Positions 8,963-17,189 of a DNA stretch of 64,000 bases are shown piece after piece. Source of the DNA: Pedobacter frigidisoli (GTDB lineage Bacteria; Bacteroidota; Bacteroidia; Sphingobacteriales; Sphingobacteriaceae). Each line of letters opens with the position of its first letter. Within the stretch, counting starts at the first letter, position 1. A model generated the notes under the pieces. The model was not told the origin of the DNA and did no database searches. It was given only the letters and a program-made list of their open reading frames with translations. The stretch covers positions 62,001 to 126,000 of the forward strand of contig NZ_SJSN01000011.1 in the NCBI RefSeq assembly GCF_004331675.1, written 5' to 3'. Both the position numbers and the translations under genes were made by a program.

Positions 8963-9646
8963 TTATTGTTCGTAATAGTCTTTCGTTTTAAACTTTTCAA
9001 CGGTTTTCTTCATCTTGCCATCTACCAATTTTTGCGTAATAACGGTTACATTTTCGCCAATGCTAGAATCTTCAATAACTGATAAAAATTCCGTTAAAAA
9101 GCTTTTTGTATCTATTTTATAACTAATGGCTTGTTGATAGCAGCAGCCGCTTTTTAAATGGACTGTTAGTGTTTTCAGCTTTCGATCAACATCAAACATA
9201 CCAAGGTTTTCACTCGCTAACTTGGTTAATTCCTTGTTTAAAATGAATTTATTATTTGCCGAAGCTAGATATACATCGTAAGAAGGACTTGCGTAAGCGC
9301 TATTACTTCCATTTCTAATTGCCATATCTTCCAAACCATCGAAATTAAAATCTCCAAAAATTAAAGGACTTTGATATTTGCCCAGATCGAGCCAGCCAAG
9401 TTGTGCATTCTGCTTTTCAGTTAAGCCAAAATCCAAATCAGCCGAATGAAATGTCTCAAGCTCTTTTTCTGATATTTTATCATAAAGAATAATTGTTGCC
9501 TTTCCTCCACAAGCGCCATTTTCGCAATTAGCAACAAAAATTTTAGCGTTGTATTGAGTCGAGCTATTGTTAGATAGAAATTTAAATTGGGCTTTTGCCG
9601 AAAACGTAAATGAAATAAAAACGCAGAAAACAAACAGATTTTTCAT
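8963..9646 (-). CDS. Secreted XAC2610-like repeat protein, unknown function
   Basis: This 227-residue protein has a signal peptide ending FTFSAKAQ. The body includes FGDFNFDGLEDMAIRNGSNS (about residues 98-117), the FG-GAP/calcium-loop-like motif of XAC2610-type proteins, then ASPSYDVYLA. A CC pair (LKSGCCYQQ) is present in the C-terminal half. No enzymatic motif is visible. It is convergent with the TetR gene and stands alone. The assignment rests on the DFNFDGLEDMAIR motif and should be read as a family hint only. Confidence 0.7.
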   Translation of the reverse strand: MKNLFVFCVFISFTFSAKAQFKFLSNNSSTQYNAKIFVANCENGACGGKATIILYDKISEKELETFHSADLDFGLTEKQNAQLGWLDLGKYQSPLIFGDFNFDGLEDMAIRNGSNSAYASPSYDVYLASANNKFILNKELTKLASENLGMFDVDRKLKTLTVHLKSGCCYQQAISYKIDTKSFLTEFLSVIEDSSIGENVTVITQKLVDGKMKKTVEKFKTKDYYEQ

Positions 9647-9701
9647 TAAATATTTTTTGCTAAAATTACTTCAATATCTGTTGATCAAAAGTTAAAAAAC
9701 G

Positions 9702-10658
9702 TTAACGATCACGTTTTCTGGTTTTTATATAGTTGTTTATGGCTTCTCTGGTAGTTAACCAATTTCTGCCTTCTTTGTAGGCATCAATTTTACCCTGCCG
9801 AGCCAATAGGCTAATATATTCTTGCCCATACTTAAATTCGGGTTCGGAAACAATATGAGATATTGGCTCATATTCGCCATACGTGTTGCCAGGCATAGCA
9901 TTAAGGTAAATGTTTAATGAGCGTTCCAAAGCTTGCAGCATAAGCAAATATAGCTTGTGATAGTTGCCGTTATTCGCTTGGTTTAGGGCCTCGTAGTATT
10001 TTTTCCGATCGTTTTTTAAAATAATCGCAGGCGGAAAGCCGTTTCTCATCAAAAGTAAATTCATGGCAAGACGAACTGTTCGGCCATTACCATCAAAAAA
10101 TGGATGGATCCAAACTAATTTATGATGAAAAATAGTAGCCAACAAAACATCATTTAAGCCATCTGTATTTTCGTTTACAAAAGAAATAAGTTCATCCAAT
10201 AAATCAGAAACCTTATTCGCATTAGGAGGGGTAAAGTTTGCACCAATAATACGAACACCCCCATTTCTTATTCTGCCAGCATAATCATCCTCGATACTAC
10301 GTAGAACTAATCCATGCAACGATAGGACATCGATACTTCGTAGCACATAATTTTTATTTACTAGCGTGTATAAATAATCAATTGCTTTTTCGTGGTTATG
10401 CGCTTCAAAATGTTCTACTAATGTTTTGCCCTTTATCGTAATGCCTTCTTGTAAAACCATTTGGGTTTCTCTTAAGCTTAAGGTATTGCCCTCAATACTA
10501 TTGGAGTTGTATGTCCACTCAATGCTTAAGTCTGTTCTTATTCTTTGTAGGGCACTATTGGGCAGTGGACGTGATTCATCCAAGCTTTTTTTCTTTTCAA
10601 ATAGCCTATCCGCATGAGGCTTTAGTTCTTCTAAATCTGTTAAATCAATATTCCACAC
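9702..10658 (-). CDS. Fic family protein with N-terminal inhibitory motif and C-terminal helix-turn-helix
   Basis: Numbered from a TTG at 10664, the protein has 320 residues. It carries the self-inhibition motif SNSIEG (S54, E58, G59) near the N-terminus, making it a class II Fic protein, and a complete catalytic motif HPFFDGNGRTVR (H187 to R198). Fic enzymes usually transfer AMP from ATP to hydroxyl groups of target proteins. The C-terminal 40 residues (EYISLLARQGKIDAYKEGRN) resemble a small excisionase/HTH-type domain. No ATG is available nearby, and the TTG overlaps the promoter box, so GTG at 10658 is preferred. No antitoxin gene is adjacent; regulation by the inhibitory helix and by the upstream inverted repeat is likely. 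Confidence 0.85.
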   Translation of the reverse strand: MWNIDLTDLEELKPHADRLFEKKKSLDESRPLPNSALQRIRTDLSIEWTYNSNSIEGNTLSLRETQMVLQEGITIKGKTLVEHFEAHNHEKAIDYLYTLVNKNYVLRSIDVLSLHGLVLRSIEDDYAGRIRNGGVRIIGANFTPPNANKVSDLLDELISFVNENTDGLNDVLLATIFHHKLVWIHPFFDGNGRTVRLAMNLLLMRNGFPPAIILKNDRKKYYEALNQANNGNYHKLYLLMLQALERSLNIYLNAMPGNTYGEYEPISHIVSEPEFKYGQEYISLLARQGKIDAYKEGRNWLTTREAINNYIKTRKRDR

Positions 10659-10661
10659 GCA

Positions 10662-10709
10662 CAAATATATAAATATCGGTTAAGTTATAAAAATTATTTA
10701 GCCGATATT
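10662..10709 (-). promoter_or_regulatory. fic promoter with overlapping inverted repeat (candidate operator)
   Basis: On the minus strand TATATTTG (10669-10662) matches the -7 box and ends 3 nt before the GTG start. Just upstream is an inverted repeat, AATATCGGTTAA at 10672-10683 and TTAGCCGATATT at 10698-10709, with 11 of 12 positions complementary and a 14-bp spacer. It spans the region where a -33 element would lie. The only gene beside it is the HTH-containing fic gene, so autoregulation is inferred. Confidence 0.55.
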
Positions 10710-10814
10710 AAAATTATTTTACTTTGTTAATCTTAATTGTAATCAGCGATGGTTTTCACCTTATTTGAACTTGGGCATAAATTCATTAGTTTAGGGTACA
10801 ATTAAAAACTTAGT

Positions 10815-11642
10815 ATGCAGGTAAACCATTGTTCAAATTGCAATGCCTTAAATAGAGAAGAAGATAGATATTGTAGCAAATGCGGACAAGAAGCTCATGT
10901 TCATCGCTTTACCTTGGCGCATATATTTCATGAATTTTTTCATGCCTTTACCCATGCCGATAAAGGTATATTCTTCTTGCTTAAGGAATTATTGATTAGA
11001 CCAGGCGTAGTAGCCATGGAATATGTGAACGGAAAAAGGAAAAAATATTTCAGTCCGTTTACTTTTTTCTTAATTCTTGCAGGATTATTTGTGTTGTCAA
11101 ATACTTTTTTTCGGCCAACAGATGCTCATCAAAAGGTGGAGATTCCTGCAAACATACAATCTATCCAAGATCCTGTAAAAAAGGCCGAGTCGGTACAAAT
11201 GTTTGGTCGAGCTATGAAAGCAAAATATTTTACAGCCAAATACGGAAATGTTATCGCCATGATTGCTGTTCCATTCTTTGCGCTGTTTTTTTGGTTAATT
11301 TATTTTAAAAAGCAATACAATTATGCAGAACATTTTGTGGCGAATATTCTCTTTGTTAGTTTTTCAAATCTAGCTTTTACGCTGTTGGTTTTTCCATTAG
11401 AAGCATTGGCTAAAAACACGCCTTGGATAGCAATAATACCATTAATTGGTTTAATTACCCAAGTTGTATATTACACTTATGCATACAAAGGATTTATGCA
11501 AATAAAAGGATTTTTCGGTGGAGCAAAAGTATTTCTACAATCGTTAATTGGAATTGTGATCTGGGTAATGCTTTCCATGACATTTATGGCGATTTACATT
11601 TACCAAAATATACATTTTCTTGATTTTTTTAAACGAATGTAG
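10815..11642 (+). CDS. DUF3667 membrane protein with N-terminal zinc ribbon
   Basis: This 275-residue protein starts with a zinc-ribbon signature, CSNCNALNREEDRYCSKCG (four cysteines, residues 6-24). The DUF3667 segment follows (LKELLIRPGVVAMEYVNGKR, then KKYFSPFTFF). Five hydrophobic segments fill the C-terminal two thirds. The family is common in Bacteroidota, and its molecular role is not established. It is divergent from fic across a 156-bp gap containing the fic operator candidate, and convergent with the ABC permease, whose stop lies 3 nt from its own. Confidence 0.82.
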   Translation: MQVNHCSNCNALNREEDRYCSKCGQEAHVHRFTLAHIFHEFFHAFTHADKGIFFLLKELLIRPGVVAMEYVNGKRKKYFSPFTFFLILAGLFVLSNTFFRPTDAHQKVEIPANIQSIQDPVKKAESVQMFGRAMKAKYFTAKYGNVIAMIAVPFFALFFWLIYFKKQYNYAEHFVANILFVSFSNLAFTLLVFPLEALAKNTPWIAIIPLIGLITQVVYYTYAYKGFMQIKGFFGGAKVFLQSLIGIVIWVMLSMTFMAIYIYQNIHFLDFFKRM

Positions 11643-11645
11643 GTT

Positions 11646-12722
11646 TTATTCCCACTTAAAAACTTTTACAGCAACGGCGTAAATGCCAATTCCCCAAAGT
11701 AAAAGGATCATAATCTGGAATTTTACATCCCATAATCCCATACCCTCAAAAGCAACCTTTCGCATGGCATCATTTAAATAAGTGAGGGGCAGGGCTCTAC
11801 TAATCGGCTGTAACCAAGTTGGAAAGGCCTCAATAGAAAAGAAAGTTCCAGAAAGCAAAAATTGAGGCAAGGTTACGATATTCGAAATCGGTGGAACCAT
11901 ACTTTCGCTTTTGGCAACGCCAGAAATAATAAAGCCAAAGCCCATGAATACAATAACGCCCAATGTAGCCAATATGAGCATATTTGCCACCGTAAATACA
12001 CCGTGGACGAGCGTAAAGCCAAAAAAGAAATGGCCGATAAGAATAATAAATAATGCGCCAATTAATGCAAAACCTATTCTCGCTATGCCCTCGCCAATTA
12101 CAATGCTAGATCGTTTTACGGGCGTAGCGAAAAAGCGTTTGATTACCAATGTTTGTCGTAAGCTTAAAAAAACGAATGCTGTTCCAAAAACACCTGTACT
12201 TAATAAGGAGAAGCCTAATTGTCCGGGTAAAATGAAATCGATGGTTTTATATTCGCGTACTGTAATGGTGTTTTCCTTGATTTCGGCAATAGATGGCTTT
12301 AAGGTCTTATCATAGAAAAGATTGTTTAAAACCGATTTTAAAATTCCGCCTTTGTCTCTTGATGCTGAAGTGTAAATTACATTAACCGAATAAGCAGCAG
12401 AATTAACTTTTCTGTGGACATCAATCATCGCATCTACATTTCCTTTTTCAAGAAGCTTATCAAACTCTGCCTTAGTCTTGTTTTTAACCAAACGAATCAT
12501 CCCAGTTTTATCTAGCATGCCAATTACCGGATTGTTCATGTCTGATCCTGGTGTGATTCCAACATCGATACGCGTTCCACCTCCACCTAAAAAACCAAAA
12601 ATCAAAATAAAAATAAGTGGGAAAGCCAGCGTAAACACCACTGCTGATGGGCTTCTCATAATGGAGCGAAAGCTTGCTTTTGCTAATGCTATTGTTGCTG
12701 TTATGTTGCTATATTTTTGCAT
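11646..12722 (-). CDS. ABC-2 type transporter permease
   Basis: This 358-residue permease has one N-terminal helix (about residues 25-46), a roughly 120-residue extracytoplasmic loop and five C-terminal helices, the ABC2_membrane_3 layout of drug or polysaccharide exporters. The motif ITLPQFLLSG-like segment (NIVTLPQFLLSGTFF) followed by LTYLNDAMRKV is typical. It is encoded downstream of its ATPase on the same strand. The 145-bp gap between them holds a copy of the dispersed repeat, so the pair may still be co-transcribed through that element. The substrate cannot be told from sequence. Confidence 0.88.
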   Translation of the reverse strand: MQKYSNITATIALAKASFRSIMRSPSAVVFTLAFPLIFILIFGFLGGGGTRIDVGITPGSDMNNPVIGMLDKTGMIRLVKNKTKAEFDKLLEKGNVDAMIDVHRKVNSAAYSVNVIYTSASRDKGGILKSVLNNLFYDKTLKPSIAEIKENTITVREYKTIDFILPGQLGFSLLSTGVFGTAFVFLSLRQTLVIKRFFATPVKRSSIVIGEGIARIGFALIGALFIILIGHFFFGFTLVHGVFTVANMLILATLGVIVFMGFGFIISGVAKSESMVPPISNIVTLPQFLLSGTFFSIEAFPTWLQPISRALPLTYLNDAMRKVAFEGMGLWDVKFQIMILLLWGIGIYAVAVKVFKWE

Positions 12723-12759
12723 GTACTATTTTCTAATAGTTGTACTGTTTTATTTGGAT

Positions 12760-12853
12760 AAACCCGATTGAAGCGGCAGCTCCCGATTTTTCATCGGGAC
12801 TACAGCGGAAAGCGGGAGTAACTTTAATTTGAAATGCTTAAACTGCTTTTCGA
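12760..12853 (+). repeat. Dispersed hairpin element, copy A
   Basis: This 94-bp element starts AAACCCGATTGAAGCGGCAG, has a central hairpin (CCCGATTTTTCATCGGG), then AGCGGAAAGCGGGAGT, TGAAATGCT and CTGCTTTTCGA. It is the same length as copy B (16131-16224, opposite orientation) and differs from it at about ten positions. It lies between the ABC ATPase and permease genes. Confidence 0.8.
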
Positions 12854-12867
12854 ATAAAACTCATTTA

Positions 12868-13632
12868 CTACTCCCTCCACTCTTTACCTGTCAGGTTGAT
12901 AAAAACATCTTCCAAATTAGCTTTTTTTACTTCTTTTTTGCGCTCGAATCCGCTGTTTACCAATTTATCAATTAGGTTATCTGGTGTATCTAAAGCGATA
13001 ATTTGTCCTCTTTCTACAAAAGCAACACGATCGCAAAGTTGTTCAGCCTCATCCATGTAATGCGTTGTAATTACCACGGTTGTTCCTGCATTTCGAATCT
13101 CTGTGATCAAATCCCAAAGATTTCTTCTTGCCTGTGGATCTAAACCTGTTGTCGGTTCATCAAGGAAAATAATTTTAGGTTGATTTATTAAAGTAGTGGC
13201 GATGGAAAAACGCTGTTTTTGTCCGCCAGAAAGTGCTTTGTATTTCGCTTTGGCTTTATCTTGAAGATTAACTTTCTCCAGCATTTCCATCGGTTTAATG
13301 TTGGCACCATACAAACCTGCAAAAAGCTCGAGTAATTCTATAAGATTTAAATTGGGATAATAACCAGCTGCCTGTAGCTGAACGCCAATGATCTGTTTAA
13401 TTTCTTGTGGGTTTTTATCAACAGAAAAACCATCTACAATAATTTCGCCTGATGTTTTATCTCTTAAGGTCTCAATAATCTCAAGTGTTGTGGTTTTACC
13501 AGCTCCATTTGGGCCAAGTAAACCGAAAATCTCATTTTCATAAACCTCAAAGCTTAAGCCTTGAACAGCTACGAAGTCATCATACTTTTTGACAAGATCT
13601 TTAACAGTGATAATGGCTTTTTTTGTTTCCAT
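12868..13632 (-). CDS. ABC transporter ATP-binding protein
   Basis: This 254-residue ATPase has Walker A GPNGAGKTT (residues 40-48), the signature LSGGQKQR, Walker B IIFLDEPTTGLDP, and the switch histidine in VITTHYMDEAEQ. The GLDPQARRNLWDLI segment is typical of DrrA/CcmA-like exporter ATPases of the ABC-2 class. It pairs with the permease encoded immediately downstream. A hairpin terminator for carA lies upstream, so this operon has its own promoter. Drug, lipid or polysaccharide export are all possible. Confidence 0.92.
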   Translation of the reverse strand: METKKAIITVKDLVKKYDDFVAVQGLSFEVYENEIFGLLGPNGAGKTTTLEIIETLRDKTSGEIIVDGFSVDKNPQEIKQIIGVQLQAAGYYPNLNLIELLELFAGLYGANIKPMEMLEKVNLQDKAKAKYKALSGGQKQRFSIATTLINQPKIIFLDEPTTGLDPQARRNLWDLITEIRNAGTTVVITTHYMDEAEQLCDRVAFVERGQIIALDTPDNLIDKLVNSGFERKKEVKKANLEDVFINLTGKEWRE

Positions 13633-13740
13633 ATTGCGAATGTAAGCAGCTTTAGATGAATAGAAAATGAATTATGAATACTATCTGCTAAAATGTCGGT
13701 AAAATGATGGTTTTGGTAGGTGGAAATTTGATTATAAAAG

Positions 13741-13787
13741 AAATCTGCGAATCTTCGGCTTCAATTGAGCCGCAGATTCGCAGATTT
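13741..13787 (-). terminator. Large hairpin downstream of carA
   Basis: A perfect 14-bp inverted repeat (13741-13754 with 13774-13787) encloses an inner 5-bp stem (CGGCT/AGCCG) and a 7-nt loop. On the minus strand it is followed by a CTTTTATAA tract. It lies 45 nt after the carA stop and probably ends that transcript; its AATCTGCGAATC arms may also belong to a dispersed palindrome family. Confidence 0.65.
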
Positions 13788-13832
13788 TAATATTTCGCTT
13801 TAGTCTTTAAGCTTTTATCTTTCAGTTTGAAG

Positions 13833-14945
13833 CTACCAAACCAACTCACCTTTCATAACGTTCACGAAATCATCGAACAAATAACGAGAATCATGTGGAC
13901 CTGGAGAAGACTCTGGGTGATATTGAACTGAGAAAGCTTTTTTACCTTTAACACGAATACCTTCGATTGATTTATCGTTCAAGTTTACGTGGGTAATTTC
14001 AACCTTATCCGAATTTCTAACTTCATCTGGAATTACGCCAAAACCGTGGTTTTGAGAAGTAACTTCACAATGGTTTTTGATAATGTTTTTAACTGGGTGG
14101 TTTAAGCCACGGTGACCGTTGAACATTTTCATCGTGCCAATATCATTCGCTTCAGCTAATAATTGGTGACCTAAGCAAATACCGAACAATGGTTTATCTT
14201 CGGCTAAGATTTCTTTAATAGTTTCTACTGCGTATGGCATTACCGATGGATCGCCAGGGCCATTTGAAATAAAATAACCATCAGGATTAAATTTCTCCAT
14301 TTCCGCAAATTTTGTTTTCGCTGGAAAAACCTGAACATAAATATCGCGGTTTTCGAAGCTACGAAGAATGTTTTTCTTTATACCCAAATCTAATGCTGCG
14401 ACTTTCAAGCTTGCTTCTGGATTACCATAAAAATAGGGTTCCGTAGTACTTACTTTCGATGAAAGCTCTAAACCTTCCATTGATGGTACTTCAGCTAATT
14501 TTTGTTTCAATTCATCTAAATCCGTAATCTCAGAAGAAATAATAGCGTTCATTGCGCCCTTATCTCTTATATGACGAACTAAGGCACGTGTATCAATATC
14601 CGAAATGGCAACCAAATTATCATTTTGGAAGTAATCCTGAATAGATTCTGTTGCTTGCTTACGGCTGTAAACAATGTTATAGTTTTTGCAAACCAGGCCA
14701 GCAATTTTTATCGAATCTGATTCGATTTCATCTTTTTGGATACCATAGTTCCCGATGTGGGAATTTGTGGTTACCATTATTTGTCCAAAATAACTTGGAT
14801 CGGTAAAAATTTCCTGGTAACCTGTCATCCCGGTATTAAAACAAATTTCGCCAGTAGTGGTTCCAATTTTTCCGGCAGCTTTGCCGTAAAAAACTGTGCC
14901 ATCGGCCAGTAATAAAATCGCAGGTAACTTGGTGTAGTTAGTCAT
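13833..14945 (-). CDS. carA: Carbamoyl-phosphate synthase, small (glutaminase) subunit
   Basis: This 370-residue protein hydrolyses glutamine and passes ammonia to the large subunit for carbamoyl phosphate, used in pyrimidine and arginine synthesis. The N-terminal CPSase small-chain domain (GEICFNTGMTGYQEIFTDP, about residues 32-50) is followed by a class I glutamine amidotransferase domain with the nucleophile C257 in GICLGHQ and the H343/E345 pair in YHPESSPGP. Length is normal. carB is not in the window. A long leader of about 110 nt precedes the ATG, with a -7 box at 15064-15071. Confidence 0.96.
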   Translation of the reverse strand: MTNYTKLPAILLLADGTVFYGKAAGKIGTTTGEICFNTGMTGYQEIFTDPSYFGQIMVTTNSHIGNYGIQKDEIESDSIKIAGLVCKNYNIVYSRKQATESIQDYFQNDNLVAISDIDTRALVRHIRDKGAMNAIISSEITDLDELKQKLAEVPSMEGLELSSKVSTTEPYFYGNPEASLKVAALDLGIKKNILRSFENRDIYVQVFPAKTKFAEMEKFNPDGYFISNGPGDPSVMPYAVETIKEILAEDKPLFGICLGHQLLAEANDIGTMKMFNGHRGLNHPVKNIIKNHCEVTSQNHGFGVIPDEVRNSDKVEITHVNLNDKSIEGIRVKGKKAFSVQYHPESSPGPHDSRYLFDDFVNVMKGELVW

Positions 14946-15063
14946 GGTAATTACAATATGGATTTTGATTTAAAAAAGAGTTGAAAAAAGGAGTCCTTTC
15001 AGCATTAAAGCTGTTTTTGCTGGGTGCAAAAAAAGATGAATATATCCTTTCCATTTCGGGGTA

Positions 15064-15071
15064 CAAAGATA
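15064..15071 (-). promoter_or_regulatory. Candidate -7 box for carA
   Basis: TATCTTTG on the minus strand matches TAnnTTTG. It would give a leader of roughly 110 nt before the carA ATG. No clear -33 TTG was seen. Confidence 0.5.
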
Positions 15072-15238
15072 GGGTTTATGGTTGGGAATGTAAAGAAAAA
15101 TGTGAAATAAGGATAGGAGTAAAGTAAGCAAGTACAGGATTTAATACAGTATCAATAAATAATAAAGCCTTAGTCTTTAATGTTGGTCATTTCGCTTTAA
15201 TCTTTCCGCTTTGGTCTTTCCGCTTAAATAAAAAACAA

Positions 15239-15246
15239 TACTTTTG
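15239..15246 (+). promoter_or_regulatory. Candidate -7 box for panB
   Basis: TACTTTTG matches TAnnTTTG and covers an apparent TTG start codon at 15244. This argues that the true panB start is the ATG at 15265, 18 nt downstream of the box. Confidence 0.6.
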
Positions 15247-15264
15247 AATCACAAAACAAAACCC

Positions 15265-16080
15265 ATGTCGGTACACAAAGAAATAAAGCGCATTACCACG
15301 CACATTTTACAAGAAATGAAACAGCGTGGCGAAAAAATATCTATGCTAACCGCTTACGATTATTCCATGGCAACCATTTTAGATGATGCTGGATTGGACG
15401 TTTTACTCGTTGGCGATTCTGCTTCCAATGTAATGGCTGGTCATGAAACTACGCTGCCAATTACCTTAGATCAAATGATTTATCATGCTGCATCGGTAAT
15501 TAGGGCGGTTAAACGGGCTTTCGTTGTAGTCGATTTGCCTTTCGGCTCTTATCAAGGTAATTCTAAAGAAGCCTTAAATTCTGCTATTAGAATAATGAAA
15601 GAATCTGGTGCTCACGGTGTGAAGCTAGAGGGTGGTGAAGAAATTATCGAATCTGTACAACGTATTATTACAGCGGGAATACCGGTAATGGGACACTTGG
15701 GGTTAACGCCGCAATCTATTTACAAGTTCGGAACTTATACTGTTCGGGCTAAAGAAGAGGAGGAAGCTAATAAACTGAAGACTGATGCAATTGCCTTGCA
15801 AAATGCAGGTTGTTTCGCGGTAGTTTTGGAGAAAATCCCAGCTTCTTTAGGTAAAATAGTTTCTGAAAGTATCCAAATTCCAACTATAGGGATTGGTGCT
15901 GGACCAGACTGCGATGGGCAAGTTTTGGTCGTAAATGATATGATTGGCTTAACTAAAGGATTTAAGCCACGTTTTTTACGTCAGTACATTAACCTGTACG
16001 ATGAAATTTTGGGCGCAGCACAATCTTACATCCGTGATGTTAAAGCAAACGATTTTCCTAACGAAAAAGAACAATATTAA
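15265..16080 (+). CDS. panB: 3-methyl-2-oxobutanoate hydroxymethyltransferase
   Basis: PanB transfers a hydroxymethyl group from methylenetetrahydrofolate to alpha-ketoisovalerate, making ketopantoate for pantothenate and CoA. The protein shows the TIM-barrel motifs [29 protein letters not shown] (metal-binding Asp), [17 protein letters not shown] and [16 protein letters not shown]. The frame is open further upstream to a TTG at 15244, but that codon lies inside the -7 promoter box, so the ATG before SVHKEIKR is chosen, giving 271 residues, a normal length. panC and panD are not adjacent. It stands alone, followed by repeat copy B. Confidence 0.95.
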   Translation: MSVHKEIKRITTHILQEMKQRGEKISMLTAYDYSMATILDDAGLDVLLVGDSASNVMAGHETTLPITLDQMIYHAASVIRAVKRAFVVVDLPFGSYQGNSKEALNSAIRIMKESGAHGVKLEGGEEIIESVQRIITAGIPVMGHLGLTPQSIYKFGTYTVRAKEEEEANKLKTDAIALQNAGCFAVVLEKIPASLGKIVSESIQIPTIGIGAGPDCDGQVLVVNDMIGLTKGFKPRFLRQYINLYDEILGAAQSYIRDVKANDFPNEKEQY

Positions 16081-16130
16081 ATTTAAGGCTTTTTTGCAAT
16101 TAGCATCAACCTTGTTAAGTATTTGTGGTT

Positions 16131-16224
16131 TTGAAAAGCATATACAGCATTTCAAATTAAAGTCACTCCCGCTTTACGCTATAGTCCCGATAAAAAATCG
16201 GGAGCTGCCGCTTCAGTCGGGTTT
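16131..16224 (-). repeat. Dispersed hairpin element, copy B
   Basis: This is a 94-bp copy of the element in reverse orientation. Its minus strand reads AAACCCGACTGAAGCGGCAG, the hairpin CCCGATTTTTTATCGGG, then GCGTAAAGCGGGAGT, TTTGAAATGCTG and TGCTTTTCAA. It is closely similar to copy A over its full length and lies between panB and the pseudouridine synthase gene. Confidence 0.8.
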
Positions 16225-16315
16225 AATTAATAAAATTTCTGCTAATAACTCAAATTGTAAATTGCCAACCATTTAAAATGGCAATTTACAAACTAAGTCA
16301 GTAACAATTTTACAG

Positions 16316-17002
16316 ATGCCAATAACCGATAAGGACATATTATTTGAAGACAACCACTTAATCGCCATTAACAAAAGGGCGGGAGATATTGTGCAGGTAG
16401 ATGAAACTGGCGACGAGCCTTTAGATGAGCAGGTAAAAAAATACATTGCAAAAAAGTACAATAAACCAAATGGCGCATTTTTAGGTGTTGTACATCGTTT
16501 AGATCGGCCGGTTAGTGGCGTTATTTTGTTTGCTAAAACCAGTAAGGCATTAGAGCGGATGAATGCTGCTTTTAAAAACCGTGAAGTAAAGAAAACCTAT
16601 TGGGCGGTAGTTCGTAATAAACCTGAAATAGAATCGGCTACTTTAGTTCATTGGTTAATTAAAAACCCACAAAAAAATGTGGTTACTTATTATAATTCAG
16701 AAGTGGAAGGCAGTCAAAGAGCCGAACTTTCTTACAAGTTGGTTGCCAAACTAGGTGATTATTATTTGTTGGAAGTAGATCCATTAACGGGTAGATCACA
16801 TCAAATTCGTGTTCAGCTTTCATCAATGGGTTGCCCGATTGTTGGTGATAATAAATATGGCTACCCAAGAGGAAGCAGAAAAGGAAGTATTTGTTTACAC
16901 GCCCGGAGATTGCGTTTTGAGCATCCAGTTAAAAAAGAACCCGTTAATATTTTTGCCAAATTACCTGTTGATGGTTTTTGGGAAAGATTCGAAAATCTAT
17001 AA
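16316..17002 (+). CDS. RluA-family pseudouridine synthase
   Basis: This 228-residue enzyme isomerises uridine to pseudouridine in RNA. It has the family motif VVHRLDRPVSG, with the catalytic Asp63, and the RNA-binding motif LTGRSHQIRVQLSSMG followed by GDNKYG. It lacks an N-terminal S4 domain, so it belongs to the short RluA/RluC-like group; the rRNA or tRNA target cannot be assigned. A strong hairpin follows 40 nt after the stop. Repeat copy B separates it from panB upstream, so it probably has its own promoter. Confidence 0.9.
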   Translation: MPITDKDILFEDNHLIAINKRAGDIVQVDETGDEPLDEQVKKYIAKKYNKPNGAFLGVVHRLDRPVSGVILFAKTSKALERMNAAFKNREVKKTYWAVVRNKPEIESATLVHWLIKNPQKNVVTYYNSEVEGSQRAELSYKLVAKLGDYYLLEVDPLTGRSHQIRVQLSSMGCPIVGDNKYGYPRGSRKGSICLHARRLRFEHPVKKEPVNIFAKLPVDGFWERFENL

Positions 17003-17042
17003 TATCCCAAAGATTAAGTAGTGTAAAATGTAATGGTTTAAT

Positions 17043-17088
17043 AATTGGGGAATTTTTACACGGTTACAAAAATAAATTCCCCAATTTT
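17043..17088 (+). terminator. Hairpin terminator after the pseudouridine synthase gene
   Basis: A perfect 13-bp stem (17043-17055 with 17074-17086) with an 18-nt loop ends in TTTT. It is located 40 nt downstream of the stop codon. Confidence 0.65.
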
Positions 17089-17139
17089 GCCGCAGTCGAT
17101 TTTGGTTATAGCCATTAAAAATGCTTGACTAGCACTTTT

Positions 17140-17147
17140 TATCTTTG
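17140..17147 (+). promoter_or_regulatory. Candidate -7 box for the lipoprotein gene at 17190
   Basis: TATCTTTG matches TAnnTTTG and sits 42 nt before the lipoprotein ATG. It overlaps an apparent upstream TTG start, which is therefore rejected. Confidence 0.55.
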
Positions 17148-17189
17148 GCACAATCTTTAACCACATTAGTCCAAACAACCAAAACAATA

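Larger units (their letters stand above)
14946..15264. other. Intergenic region between divergent carA and panB
   Basis: This 319-bp stretch holds no convincing gene. It contains the carA -7 box (minus, 15064-15071), the carA leader with a small hairpin followed by a T-run on the minus strand (AAAGG-ACT-CCTTT, 14987-14999), short repeats of CTTTCCGCTT, and the panB -7 box (15239-15246). Confidence 0.6.

Noticed and set aside
11911..12315. Plus-strand ORF over the ABC permease gene
   Set aside because: It is antisense to a well-supported permease, with a composition typical of reversed membrane-protein codons.
15244..15264. TTG at 15244 as the panB start
   Set aside because: The codon is part of a TACTTTTG -7 box, and the extra residues have no counterpart in the family; ATG 15265 fits.
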